Of a stretch of 20,614 nucleotides of DNA, positions 8,755 through 16,520 are shown in pieces. How positions within the stretch are numbered: the first letter of the stretch is position 1; the number at the start of each line of letters is the position of its first letter. A program made the translations under genes and the position numbers. The stretch is from NCBI GenBank assembly GCA_027001525.1, contig JALTMR010000074.1:1-20614 (forward strand), written 5' to 3'. The notes beneath the pieces were generated by a model, which searched no databases, was not told where the DNA came from, and was given only the letters and a program-made list of their open reading frames with translations. The stretch comes from Gammaproteobacteria bacterium (lineage in GTDB: Bacteria; Pseudomonadota; Gammaproteobacteria; Tenderiales; Tenderiaceae).

Positions 8755-8763
8755 TGCGCGCCT

Positions 8764-9288
8764 ATGTCTCAGCAGCCACCAGTCGAATACATCACTCCGT
8801 TCAAATTGGCCCGTCAGGAACAGTGCCTGAAAGGGGTCGTGGCGCTCCGGGAGATGGCCCGGCTGGGCCAGTATCTGATCTCAAATGAGGGCGAAGCAAG
8901 TTTTGAGATTCTGTTTGGCGTTGATGAAGGCCGCACCTATTTTGCCAGGGGGCAGGCCAGCGCATCACTTCAGATGGAATGCCAGCGCTGTTCAAAGTCG
9001 ATGAATGTTGATGTTGAAGCGGAAATCGCTATCGCCTTTGTTACGAGTGACCAGCAAGCCGAGCGTGTCTCGGCAGACTATGAGCCCTGCATGGTTGAGG
9101 ATGAAAAGCTTAGCTTGGTCAGCCTCATTGAGGATGAGCTGATTCTCGCGTTGCCGATTGTGGCCACCCATGAAGACACAGGCTGTCAGTCCTGGTTTGG
9201 TGAAAACGAAGAGCCGGCGAGCCTGGCTGAGCCACGCGAGAATCCGTTTGCTGTTCTGGCAACATTGAAAAAGGCGAGCGACAAATAA
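8764..9288 (+). CDS. yceD: YceD/DUF177 family protein (23S rRNA accumulation protein)
   Basis: The 174-residue product belongs to the DUF177 family, whose E. coli member is needed for normal 23S rRNA levels. The conserved MECQRC motif gives C73 and C76; the family core EDELILALPIVATH and the C-terminal NPFAVLATLKK are both present. It always sits next to rpmF in this group, as here. Alignment with the E. coli protein needs the region just after ATG 8764, so an internal start at residue 31 is unlikely. No Shine-Dalgarno lies at a usable distance before this ATG (AGGA at 8743-8746 is 17 nt away), which fits the nearly leaderless transcript predicted from the promoter at 8726. Confidence 0.95.
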   Translation: MSQQPPVEYITPFKLARQEQCLKGVVALREMARLGQYLISNEGEASFEILFGVDEGRTYFARGQASASLQMECQRCSKSMNVDVEAEIAIAFVTSDQQAERVSADYEPCMVEDEKLSLVSLIEDELILALPIVATHEDTGCQSWFGENEEPASLAEPRENPFAVLATLKKASDK

Positions 9289-9334
9289 GCGCGTCGGAAA
9301 AGGTCTGTCTGGCAGCGAGGTCGGGCAGAGGGCT

Positions 9335-9351
9335 TCCAAAGATTGTTTGGA
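9335..9351 (+). other. Hairpin followed by a T-rich run just upstream of rpmF
   Basis: TCCAAA and TTTGGA flank a 5-nt loop; the next bases are TTTTAATTATTTAA, then the rpmF Shine-Dalgarno (9367-9371). The stem is 6 bp with only two G-C pairs, so it would be a poor terminator. It could be an attenuator-like or mRNA-processing element in the 92-nt yceD-rpmF gap. Confidence 0.25.
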
Positions 9352-9380
9352 TTTTAATTATTTAATAGGAGTAACACACC

Positions 9381-9560
9381 ATGGCAGTTCAAAAGACGAA
9401 GAAGAGTCCTTCAAAGCGCGGAATGCGTCGTTCACATGATGCACTGAGCGCACCCGCTCTGTCCGTCGATTCAGAAAGTGGTGAAACGCATCTGCGTCAT
9501 CACGTCAGCCCAGATGGTTTTTACCGTGGTCGTAAAGTGACTGCTGGCAAAGGCGAATAA
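9381..9560 (+). CDS. rpmF: 50S ribosomal protein bL32
   Basis: A 59-residue basic protein beginning [20 protein letters not shown] and ending in [15 protein letters not shown], unmistakably bL32 of the large ribosomal subunit. It contains no cysteine, so it is the zinc-free form, as in E. coli. AGGAG at 9367-9371 with 9-nt spacing supports ATG 9381. It lies between yceD and plsX as in most gammaproteobacteria; the stop is followed after 2 nt by the plsX start codon. Confidence 0.97.
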   Translation: MAVQKTKKSPSKRGMRRSHDALSAPALSVDSESGETHLRHHVSPDGFYRGRKVTAGKGE

Positions 9561-9562
9561 GC

Positions 9563-10585
9563 TTGAGCCACACCATTGCGCTTGACGCTATGGGCGGTGA
9601 CCACGGACCGAACGTGGTTGTTCCCGCCGCCCTGAGCGTATTGAAAGAAGTTCCCGAATTAAAATTGGTCCTGGTTGGGGATCGCGATGAACTGGTGAGT
9701 TGTCTGCGAGACCACGGTGCGGATGTGGGTGCCAGATTGCAGATTCAGCACGCGTCGCAGCGGGTTGAAATGGATGAGTCGCCGTCTCACGCGCTGCGTT
9801 CCAAGAAAGACTCTTCCATGCGCGTGGCCATCAACCTGGTGAAAGAGGGCAGTGCCCAGGCCTGTGTCAGTGCCGGTAACACCGGTGCCCTGATGGCGAC
9901 GGCCCGTTTTGTTCTGAAAACCCTGCCGGGCATTGATCGCCCTGCCATTATCAGCACACTGCCCACCATGAACGGTCATACCCATATGCTGGATCTGGGT
10001 GCCAATGTGGACTCCAGCGCTGACGCACTGTTTCAGTTCGCCGTGATGGGCTCGGTGCTGACGCAGTCTGTTGATGATATTGCCGCGCCTACCATTGGCC
10101 TGCTCAATATCGGCGAAGAAGAGATGAAGGGCAATGAGCAGGTCAAGAAAGCGTCTGCGCTGCTGGCCAACAGCAACCTGAACTACGTCGGCTTTGTCGA
10201 AGGTGATGACATTTATAAAGGCACGGTAGACGTGGTGGTCTGCGACGGTTTTATTGGGAACGTCTCACTCAAAACCAGTGAGGGTGTAGCCAAAATGATC
10301 TCTCACTTCATGCGAGAGGGATTCAAAAAGAGCCTCTTTACCCGCCTTGCCGCGCTGATTGCGGCACCCGTTTTGAAGGGATTGAAGAATAAAATCGATC
10401 CTCGACGCTACAATGGCGCCAGCTTTGTCGGTCTGCAGGGTATTGTCATTAAAAGCCATGGCGGGGCCGACGTCTATGCTTTCTCCAATGCCATCAAAGA
10501 GGCGATTGTTGAAGTGGACAAGGCCGTGCCTGAACGCATCAAGTCTCAATTAGGGCATTTTCTAATTAACAGGGAAGCAGGCTAG
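9563..10585 (+). CDS. plsX: Phosphate acyltransferase PlsX
   Basis: The 340-residue product converts acyl-ACP and phosphate to acyl-phosphate, the acyl donor for PlsY in phospholipid synthesis; it is a peripheral membrane enzyme. Family signatures are [11 protein letters not shown] at the N-terminus, [10 protein letters not shown] (about 103-112), [21 protein letters not shown], and [13 protein letters not shown]. Length is close to the usual 330-356. The frame opens with TTG at 9563; the first ATG (9590) lies inside the conserved DAMGGD motif, so TTG is very likely the true start. AAAGG at 9549-9553 is a plausible ribosome binding site located inside the end of rpmF, suggesting translational coupling. 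Confidence 0.95.
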   Translation: MSHTIALDAMGGDHGPNVVVPAALSVLKEVPELKLVLVGDRDELVSCLRDHGADVGARLQIQHASQRVEMDESPSHALRSKKDSSMRVAINLVKEGSAQACVSAGNTGALMATARFVLKTLPGIDRPAIISTLPTMNGHTHMLDLGANVDSSADALFQFAVMGSVLTQSVDDIAAPTIGLLNIGEEEMKGNEQVKKASALLANSNLNYVGFVEGDDIYKGTVDVVVCDGFIGNVSLKTSEGVAKMISHFMREGFKKSLFTRLAALIAAPVLKGLKNKIDPRRYNGASFVGLQGIVIKSHGGADVYAFSNAIKEAIVEVDKAVPERIKSQLGHFLINREAG

Positions 10586-10586
10586 T

Positions 10587-11555
10587 TTGAAGTATTCCAA
10601 AATCACGGGCACCGGTGGCTATCTACCCGAGACGATTCTCACCAATCAGGATCTGGAAAAGATGGTGGAGACCTCTGATCAATGGATCAGAGAGCGTACA
10701 GGCATCGAAAAACGCCACGTAGCTGCGGAAGGTGAAACGACATGTGATCTGGCAGAAAAGGCCGCCCGACAGGCCATTGAGGCTGCTGGCCGCCGGCCGC
10801 TGGATATTGATCTGATTATCGTGGCCACCACTACACCAGATAAAGTTTTCCCCAGTACCGCCTGTTTACTGCAAAAACGTCTCGGCATCAGCGGTCCGCC
10901 GGCATTTGATATTCAGGCCGTCTGCTCCGGTTTTATTTATGCCTTGACGGTAGCGGATAAGTTTATTCGCAGCGGGGCGGCCAAGCGTGCGCTGGTGGTG
11001 GGAGCCGAAACCTTGTCGCGCATTACCAACTGGAAAGACCGCGGTACTTGCGTCTTGTTCGGCGATGGTGCCGGCGCGGTGGTACTGGAAGCGAGTGATA
11101 CCCCCGGCATCTTGTCCACCCATCTTCACGCTGATGGCGAGAAAGAGAAGCTGCTGCATGTGCCGGCGGGCATATCCCAGGGCTACGACTTGGTGCAGGC
11201 CGGTCAGGCGTTTATGGAGATGCAGGGCAACGAGGTATTCAAGGTTGCAGTTCGAACGCTGGGGCGCATCGTGGACGAGACGCTGAGAGCAAACAATCTG
11301 GACAAGAGCGATATTGACTGGCTGGTGCCCCATCAGGCCAACATCCGCATTATCTCGGCGACAGCGAAAAAGCTCGACATGCCAATGGATAAAGTGGTGG
11401 TGACGGTCAATCAGCATGGCAACACCTCTGCGGCATCAGTGCCCCTGGCATTGAACGTTGCCGTACGTGATGGCCGCATAAAAGAGGGCGACACGGTGTT
11501 GCTGGAAGCTTTTGGCGGCGGCTTTACCTGGGGATCTGTGCTGCTGAAGTTCTGA
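10587..11555 (+). CDS. fabH: 3-oxoacyl-ACP synthase III (FabH)
   Basis: The 322-residue initiating condensing enzyme of type II fatty acid synthesis joins acetyl-CoA to malonyl-ACP. The catalytic triad is visible: C113 in QAVCSGF, H249 in VPHQANIRI and N279 in [29 protein letters not shown] and the C-terminal [16 protein letters not shown] are also typical. Length matches the family (about 317-325). The frame starts with TTG one base after the plsX stop, giving the conserved N-terminus [13 protein letters not shown]; no ATG lies near. GCAGG at 10577-10581 is a weak ribosome binding site, so coupling to plsX translation is likely. Confidence 0.96.
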   Translation: MKYSKITGTGGYLPETILTNQDLEKMVETSDQWIRERTGIEKRHVAAEGETTCDLAEKAARQAIEAAGRRPLDIDLIIVATTTPDKVFPSTACLLQKRLGISGPPAFDIQAVCSGFIYALTVADKFIRSGAAKRALVVGAETLSRITNWKDRGTCVLFGDGAGAVVLEASDTPGILSTHLHADGEKEKLLHVPAGISQGYDLVQAGQAFMEMQGNEVFKVAVRTLGRIVDETLRANNLDKSDIDWLVPHQANIRIISATAKKLDMPMDKVVVTVNQHGNTSAASVPLALNVAVRDGRIKEGDTVLLEAFGGGFTWGSVLLKF

Positions 11556-11614
11556 CGTTGTCTGGTTCGCCGCAAGCAGCAATAAGTTAGCGTATTTTTC
11601 ATAAGAGAGTATCA

Positions 11615-12547
11615 ATGTCTGTAGCACTACTGTTTCCTGGTCAAGGTTCACAATCCATCGGTATGTTGGCTGATCTGGCGGCGGCGTGGCCCCAGGTAGA
11701 GGAGACCTTCGCCGAAGCGAGCGATGTGTTGGGCTACGATGTGTGGCAACTGGCCCAGAGTGGTCCGCTGGAAGCGTTGAATCAGACGGATAAAACACAA
11801 CCCGCCATGCTGGCTGCTGGTGTCGCTGTGGCGCGAGTATGGCAGGCGGCGGGTGGCAGCAGGCCGTCCCATATGGCAGGCCATAGTCTGGGTGAATACA
11901 CCGCGCTGGTCTGCGCTGAAGCCCTTGCTTTTACTGATGCGATCAAACTGGTGGAAAAACGCGGCCAGTTGATGCAGTCCGCCGTGCCAGAGGGTGAGGG
12001 CGCGATGGCGGCTATCCTGGGACTCAGTGACGAAGAGGTGTTGGCTGTTTGCAAAAGTGCTGCTGACCTCGGTGTGGTCCAGGCCGTTAATTTTAATTCG
12101 CCTGGACAGGTGGTCATTGCGGGTGCCAAAGCGGCGGTTGAACGTGCCGCCGACATGGCCAAAGAGAAGGGAGCCAAACGTGCCCTGATGTTGCCTGTGA
12201 GTGTGCCTTCGCATTGCCAGTTGATGAAACCCGCCGCAGAGCAACTGACTGTTGTATTGGCCGAAACCAGAGTCTCCGCCCCCAATACAACGGTTTTTCA
12301 CAACGCCGATGTCCAGTCTCATGCCGATGCCGATAGCATCAAACGGGCGCTGGTGGAGCAGCTTTATAATCCGGTGCGCTGGGTTGAGACCATTCAGGCG
12401 CTGAAAGCCGCAGGCGTGACCAGCGTCGTCGAGTGCGGCCCGGGCAAGGTCCTGGCAGGTTTAAACAAACGCATCGATAGACGTATGACGGCGCTGCCCG
12501 TATTTGATGAGGCCTCTCTGGCCAAATCGCTGGAAGCGACAACGTAA
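11615..12547 (+). CDS. fabD: Malonyl-CoA:ACP transacylase (FabD)
   Basis: The 310-residue enzyme transfers malonyl from CoA to acyl carrier protein. N-terminal LFPGQGSQSIGM, the nucleophile S91 in GHSLGEYTALV, and H200 in VPSHCQLM form the expected active site; GPGKVLAGLNKR is the usual C-terminal signature. Length matches E. coli FabD (309). A purine-rich AAGAGAG lies just before ATG 11615. It is separated from fabH by 59 nt with no clear promoter or terminator and is probably co-transcribed. Confidence 0.96.
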   Translation: MSVALLFPGQGSQSIGMLADLAAAWPQVEETFAEASDVLGYDVWQLAQSGPLEALNQTDKTQPAMLAAGVAVARVWQAAGGSRPSHMAGHSLGEYTALVCAEALAFTDAIKLVEKRGQLMQSAVPEGEGAMAAILGLSDEEVLAVCKSAADLGVVQAVNFNSPGQVVIAGAKAAVERAADMAKEKGAKRALMLPVSVPSHCQLMKPAAEQLTVVLAETRVSAPNTTVFHNADVQSHADADSIKRALVEQLYNPVRWVETIQALKAAGVTSVVECGPGKVLAGLNKRIDRRMTALPVFDEASLAKSLEATT

Positions 12548-12580
12548 TTCAGGAACGACATCAACAAGGAATCTCTAGCT

Positions 12581-13321
12581 ATGCTGGAAAATGAAATCGC
12601 ATTGGTGACAGGTGCTAGTCGCGGTATTGGCAAGGCCATCGCACTGGACCTGGGAAACAAGGGCGCTGTAGTGATCGGCACAGCGACTTCAGACAGTGGC
12701 GCAGAAGCGATCACCAACTACCTGAAAGAGAACGCTATTCAAGGCATCGGTCTGGCTCTGAATGTAACCAGTCAGGAGTCGATCGATGCTGCCCTGGTCA
12801 AAATCAACGAAGCCTTCGGCGCGCCTTCCATCCTGGTGAACAATGCGGGCATCACTCGCGATAATCTGCTGATGCGCATGAAAGATCAGGAGTGGGACGA
12901 CATTATCGATACCAACCTGACTTCAGTGTACCGGATGTCCAAAGCGTGTATGCGCGGCATGATGAAAGCGCGTAAGGGACGTGTCATCAATATCTCATCG
13001 GTTGTTGGTGAGTCCGGCAACATGGGGCAAACCAACTACGCGGCAGCCAAGGCGGGCATGATTGGCTTTAGTAAATCCATGGCTCGTGAAGTGGCTACAC
13101 GCGGCATCACTGTAAACTGCGTGGCGCCGGGGTTTATTGAAACAGACATGACCAAGGGTTTGCCGGATGCCCAAAAAGAGGCTTTATTGAAGCAGATTCC
13201 GGTTAACCGTTTGGGGCAGCCGGAAGAGATCGCGGCGGCGGTGAGCTACCTGGCCTCGCCGGGGGCAGCTTATGTCACGGGACAGACCATTAGCGTCAAT
13301 GGCGGCATGTATATGGGTTAG
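12581..13321 (+). CDS. fabG: 3-oxoacyl-ACP reductase (FabG)
   Basis: The 246-residue short-chain dehydrogenase reduces 3-oxoacyl-ACP with NADPH in fatty acid elongation. The Rossmann motif is TGASRGIGKAIA (10-21), with NNAGITRDN (87-95) and the catalytic residues N112, S140, Y153 and K157 (NYAAAKAG). The C-terminal GQTISVNGGMYMG is the classic end. Length matches E. coli FabG (244). AAGGA at 12566-12570 precedes ATG 12581. The gap to fabD is 33 nt. A 176-nt gap with a likely promoter separates it from acpP. Confidence 0.97.
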   Translation: MLENEIALVTGASRGIGKAIALDLGNKGAVVIGTATSDSGAEAITNYLKENAIQGIGLALNVTSQESIDAALVKINEAFGAPSILVNNAGITRDNLLMRMKDQEWDDIIDTNLTSVYRMSKACMRGMMKARKGRVINISSVVGESGNMGQTNYAAAKAGMIGFSKSMAREVATRGITVNCVAPGFIETDMTKGLPDAQKEALLKQIPVNRLGQPEEIAAAVSYLASPGAAYVTGQTISVNGGMYMG

Positions 13322-13417
13322 CCCTTAAGTTGGGCAATATATCACCACAATACCTGACCTAATCGTTTTTATTTTGAATTTAGTTGTAATTACTTGCCGT
13401 ATTGGCGGCTGTCCGGC

Positions 13418-13445
13418 TTGCAACTTGTGGGCGAGCAGATAAAAT
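13418..13445 (+). promoter_or_regulatory. Possible dedicated promoter for acpP
   Basis: TTGCAA (13418-13423, 4 of 6 consensus), a 16-nt spacer and TAAAAT (13440-13445, 5 of 6). It would give a leader of about 45 nt that contains the acpP ribosome binding site. The 176-nt fabG-acpP gap is otherwise non-coding, and an own promoter for acpP is known in E. coli, which supports the call. Confidence 0.45.
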
Positions 13446-13497
13446 ACCGACCGCGGCTTGGGCTGCGTTGAAAAACCTTTTGGAGGAATAATTTGTC

Positions 13498-13734
13498 ATG
13501 AGCACTGTCGAAGAACGCGTCAAGAAAATCGTTATTGAGCAATTGGGTGTTAAAGAAGATGAAGTGACTACTGAAGCTTCTTTCGTTGATGACCTTGGCG
13601 CTGACTCCCTCGACACGGTGGAATTGGTGATGGCTCTCGAAGAAGAATTCGAATGCGAAATCCCTGATGAAGAAGCTGAGAACATCACCACTGTTCAGCA
13701 AGCGATCAGCTACATCAATTCTCACCAGAGTTAA
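13498..13734 (+). CDS. acpP: Acyl carrier protein
   Basis: A 78-residue, very acidic protein that carries growing acyl chains on a 4'-phosphopantetheine arm. The attachment site is S37 in [18 protein letters not shown]. Length and sequence match E. coli AcpP (78) closely. A strong Shine-Dalgarno, GGAGG at 13482-13486, precedes ATG 13498. A hairpin terminator follows at 13751, so a short monocistronic acpP mRNA is likely in addition to read-through transcripts, fitting the high demand for this protein. Confidence 0.98.
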   Translation: MSTVEERVKKIVIEQLGVKEDEVTTEASFVDDLGADSLDTVELVMALEEEFECEIPDEEAENITTVQQAISYINSHQS

Positions 13735-13750
13735 GCCTGGAATCTAGTCG

Positions 13751-13798
13751 AAAGGCCGCTACACCTCAACTAAACGGGGTCGCGGCCTTTTGCTTTTT
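13751..13798 (+). terminator. Rho-independent terminator between acpP and fabF
   Basis: AAAGGCCGC (13751-13759) and GCGGCCTTT (13782-13790) form a perfect 9-bp stem with a 22-nt loop, followed by TGCTTTTT. It starts 17 nt after the acpP stop. fabF follows without a strong promoter, so read-through is probably partial. Confidence 0.75.
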
Positions 13799-13853
13799 CA
13801 TTGGGCGGTTATTCGTCCACCCGTTTTAATCTATCACCCTATTTTCGTCGTTC

Positions 13854-13869
13854 AGAGGTAAGATTTGTG
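13854..13869 (+). promoter_or_regulatory. Ribosome binding site that fixes the fabF start at GTG 13867
   Basis: AGAGGTAAG at 13854-13862 lies 8 nt (from GAGG) before GTG 13867. The frame is open further up to TTG 13801, but that extension would overlap the acpP terminator's T-run area and adds 22 residues absent from FabF proteins. Confidence 0.7.
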
Positions 13870-15108
13870 AACAGCAATCGTCGCGTTGTGGTTACAGGCC
13901 TTGGCATGGTTGGCCCCGTTGGGCTTACAGTTAAAGAGTCCTGGGACAACATATTGGCGGGTAAAAGCGGTATTCGCCCACTCACCCATTTCGATGTTTC
14001 CGATTTCAGCGTACGGTTTGGTGGTTCTGTCTGGGACTTTGATGTGACCCACTACATGTCTGCCAAAGACGCACGAAAAATGGACCCTTTTATCCAATAC
14101 GGCATTGCCGCAGCGAAGGAAGCTATCGCAGACTCCGGCATTGAAGTTACCGAAGAGAATGCCGAACGTATCGGCGTGATGATTGGCTCCGGTATCGGTG
14201 GATTGAGCGGCATAGAAAAGGGGCGTGTAACCTATGACAAATCTGGCCCCCGTAAAATTTCTCCGTTTTTTGTGCCCAGTAACATCATCAATATGATTTC
14301 GGGCAATTTGTCGATCATGTATGGCATGAAGGGACCTAACCTGGCCATCGTCACGGCCTGCACCACAGGAACCCACAATATCGGCGAAGCGGCACACATT
14401 ATTGCCCGGGGCGATGCTGATGCAATGGTCGCGGGTGGCGCAGAGATGGCGACCTCGGCAACCGGCCTGGGTGGTTTTGCAGCAGCACGGGCGCTCTCTA
14501 CCCGCAACGACAGCCCGGAAACCGCCAGTCGCCCGTGGGACAAAGATCGCGATGGCTTTGTGCTGAGTGATGGTGCTGGTGTCATCATGCTGGAAGAGTA
14601 CGAAACGGCCAAAGCGCGCGGTGCGCAAATCTATGCGGAAGTGGTCGGTTTTGGCATGAGTGGCGATGCCTATCACATGACCATGCCCAGCAAGGGCGGG
14701 GAAGGCGCCAGACGCTGCATGGACCTGGCCCTGAAGCACGCCAATATCAACCCTGAAGCGGTTGATTACATCAATGCCCACGGTACCTCAACACCCGCAG
14801 GGGATGTGGCTGAAACCACGGCGGCGAAGAGTCTGTTTGGTGACCACGCCTATCAGGTCGCGATGAGTTCGACCAAATCCATGACCGGCCATTTGCTTGG
14901 TGCCGCCGGCGGTATTGAAGCAATTTTTACGGCGTTGGCTATTCGTGACCAGGTGGCTCCACCGACCATTAACTGTTTCACGCCTGACCCGGATTGCGAC
15001 CTGGATTATGTGCCCAATGAGGCACGGCAGATGAAAATCGATGTCGCGCTCTCCAACTCCTTTGGTTTTGGTGGCACCAATGGGTCACTGGTGTTCAAAA
15101 AGGTTTAA
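13867..15108 (+). CDS. fabF: 3-oxoacyl-ACP synthase II (FabF)
   Basis: The elongating condensing enzyme of type II fatty acid synthesis. From GTG 13867 the product is 413 residues and starts [19 protein letters not shown], matching E. coli FabF in length and N-terminus. The active site is C165 (TACTTGTHN), H305 ([11 protein letters not shown]), K337 and H342 ([15 protein letters not shown]). [17 protein letters not shown] is the usual C-terminus. It is preceded by the acpP terminator; a weak promoter-like pair (TTGGGC 13801, 18-nt spacer, TTTAAT 13825) may help, otherwise it depends on read-through. The gap to pabB is 50 nt. Confidence 0.97.
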   Translation: MNSNRRVVVTGLGMVGPVGLTVKESWDNILAGKSGIRPLTHFDVSDFSVRFGGSVWDFDVTHYMSAKDARKMDPFIQYGIAAAKEAIADSGIEVTEENAERIGVMIGSGIGGLSGIEKGRVTYDKSGPRKISPFFVPSNIINMISGNLSIMYGMKGPNLAIVTACTTGTHNIGEAAHIIARGDADAMVAGGAEMATSATGLGGFAAARALSTRNDSPETASRPWDKDRDGFVLSDGAGVIMLEEYETAKARGAQIYAEVVGFGMSGDAYHMTMPSKGGEGARRCMDLALKHANINPEAVDYINAHGTSTPAGDVAETTAAKSLFGDHAYQVAMSSTKSMTGHLLGAAGGIEAIFTALAIRDQVAPPTINCFTPDPDCDLDYVPNEARQMKIDVALSNSFGFGGTNGSLVFKKV

Positions 15109-15144
15109 CCACTCCACTGCGGATAAGTATGGCCCCCAGGCCTT

Positions 15145-15157
15145 GAGGTGCTCCACC
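15145..15157 (+). promoter_or_regulatory. pabB ribosome binding site inside a small hairpin
   Basis: GAGGTG (15145-15150) is 8 nt before the TTG start at 15159. Its GGTG (15147-15150) can pair with CACC (15154-15157) across a 3-nt loop, which would partly hide the site. A second small hairpin, GGCC-CCCA-GGCC, lies at 15131-15142. Confidence 0.4.
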
Positions 15158-15158
15158 C

Positions 15159-16520
15159 TTGCCACTCCATACCATCCCAATCAGTCAGCTGGGGAGGGGG
15201 TTCGACCCCCTCCGGCTGCACGAGTTAAACGCCCGGCGTTACCCCTATCTGCTGCAAAGCGTACTTCACGGCACGGCGCAATCGCGTTACGACATCCTTT
15301 TCGCTTTTCCCGGTCAGCAGATTCGTTGGCAACCCAGCCTCACAGATTCCTTCCTGGCGCAGCTTGATCGCCAGTGGCAGCGCCACAAACGTGTTAGTCA
15401 GGGCTCCACTGTCGAGGCGGCCCTGCCGTTTCGGGGCGGATGGTTTCTCTATCTCGCCTACGAACTGGCCAGCGAAGTCGAACCCACATTAAAGCTATCC
15501 CCCGCCCAGGACTGCTTCCCCGCCGCCTTTGCCACCGTCATCCCTGCCGCTCTGGTTGTCGATCATGCCGAACAACAGGTCCATCTTGTGACAGAGGAGG
15601 GCCAGGAGGCACTACTGGAGCTGATGAAGGAGGATCTTCTTTCGATCTCCATCGGGGCTGACTCTGCCACAACCGCCGCCCCCCGGATTCTCCGCATCGA
15701 TGAGGATGAGCCCGCGCGCTATCTGGCGGGTGTTGAGCGCATCAAAAAATACATTCTGGATGGCGATGTTTTTCAGGTTAATCTCTCCCGTGGCTGGCAA
15801 GTGAGCCTGGGGGAAGAGGTCAGCGCTGCGCAGCTCTATCGCCGCCTTCGCCAGCACAATGCCGCACCGTTTGCGGCGCTGGTCTGCGAGGGTGAGGGGG
15901 CAATCATCAGCTCTTCACCCGAGCGTTTGATTGATGTCAAAGCCGGTCGCATCAGTACCCGCCCCATTGCCGGTACCCGCCCTCGGGGCAACGATGATCT
16001 TGCCGACGAAGCGTATTCCAAAACCCTGTTGGGTCACCCCAAGGAGCGGGCGGAGCATGTCATGCTGATCGATCTGGAGCGTAATGATCTGGGTCGGGTG
16101 TGCCAGCCTGGCAGCGTCAGCGTCGACGAGCTGATGGTGCTGGAGAGCTACGCCCATGTGCACCATATTGTCTCCAACGTCTCCGGCACGTTGCGAGCGG
16201 GCGTGACACCGGGGCAGGCTATTGCTGCCGTCTTTCCGGGGGGCACCATCACGGGATGCCCCAAGGTACGCTGTATGGAGATTATTCAGTCGCTGGAGCA
16301 AAGCTGCCGTGGCCCCTATACTGGCTCGCTGGGTTATCTGAATTATAACGGTGACATGGATCTCAACATCCTTATCCGCACCATGTACAAGGAGCGACAG
16401 CAGCTAAAGTTCCGCACCGGGGCGGGTATTGTGGCGGACTCCATCGCAGAAAATGAGCTGCAGGAGACCCGCGACAAAGCCAAGGGGCTGTTAAGCGCGC
16501 TAGGGGCCAGTGGGACGTAG
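15159..16520 (+). CDS. pabB: Aminodeoxychorismate synthase component I (PabB)
   Basis: The 453-residue chorismate-binding enzyme aminates chorismate to 4-amino-4-deoxychorismate for p-aminobenzoate and folate synthesis; ammonia comes from a glutamine amidotransferase (PabA/TrpG) not seen here. The N-terminal domain (about 1-180) includes FLYLAYELASEVEP. The chorismate-binding domain (about 187-447) shows IKKYILDGDVFQVNLS, SSSPERLI, HVMLIDLERNDLGRVC, FPGGTITGCPKVRCMEII and FRTGAGIVADSIAENE. The motif that is PIKGT in E. coli PabB, with a catalytic Lys, reads PIAGT here (A271), as in anthranilate synthase TrpE. The adjacent pabC makes PabB the better call. The start is TTG 15159; the stop is directly followed by the pabC ATG. 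Confidence 0.88.
   Translation: MPLHTIPISQLGRGFDPLRLHELNARRYPYLLQSVLHGTAQSRYDILFAFPGQQIRWQPSLTDSFLAQLDRQWQRHKRVSQGSTVEAALPFRGGWFLYLAYELASEVEPTLKLSPAQDCFPAAFATVIPAALVVDHAEQQVHLVTEEGQEALLELMKEDLLSISIGADSATTAAPRILRIDEDEPARYLAGVERIKKYILDGDVFQVNLSRGWQVSLGEEVSAAQLYRRLRQHNAAPFAALVCEGEGAIISSSPERLIDVKAGRISTRPIAGTRPRGNDDLADEAYSKTLLGHPKERAEHVMLIDLERNDLGRVCQPGSVSVDELMVLESYAHVHHIVSNVSGTLRAGVTPGQAIAAVFPGGTITGCPKVRCMEIIQSLEQSCRGPYTGSLGYLNYNGDMDLNILIRTMYKERQQLKFRTGAGIVADSIAENELQETRDKAKGLLSALGASGT
15193..15213 (+). other. Very stable GC-rich hairpin in the 5' coding region of pabB
   Basis: GGAGGGGGT and ACCCCCTCC pair perfectly over 9 bp around a 3-nt loop (TCG). It begins 34 nt after the pabB start codon and has no following T-run, so it is not an intrinsic terminator. 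It may slow translation initiation or elongation of pabB. Confidence 0.6.

Noticed and set aside
13322..13336. GCCC-TTAAGTT-GGGC as a terminator after fabG
   Set aside because: The stem is only 4 bp and no T-run follows directly.
13801..13866. 22-residue N-terminal extension of FabF from TTG 13801
   Set aside because: FabF proteins start at the equivalent of GTG 13867, which has a good ribosome binding site; the extension has no family similarity.
13852..14781. Long minus-strand open frame opposite fabF (309 codons)
   Set aside because: Antisense shadow of fabF with a His/Cys-rich product typical of reverse-complemented coding DNA and no ribosome binding site.
15193..15220. tRNA T-arm-like sequence (GTTCGACCC within a GC stem, followed by an acceptor-like stretch) suggesting a tRNA or attachment-site remnant
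   Set aside because: No matching acceptor 5' strand, D-arm or anticodon arm is found upstream, the CCA end is absent, and the bases encode the conserved FDPLRLHEL region of PabB.
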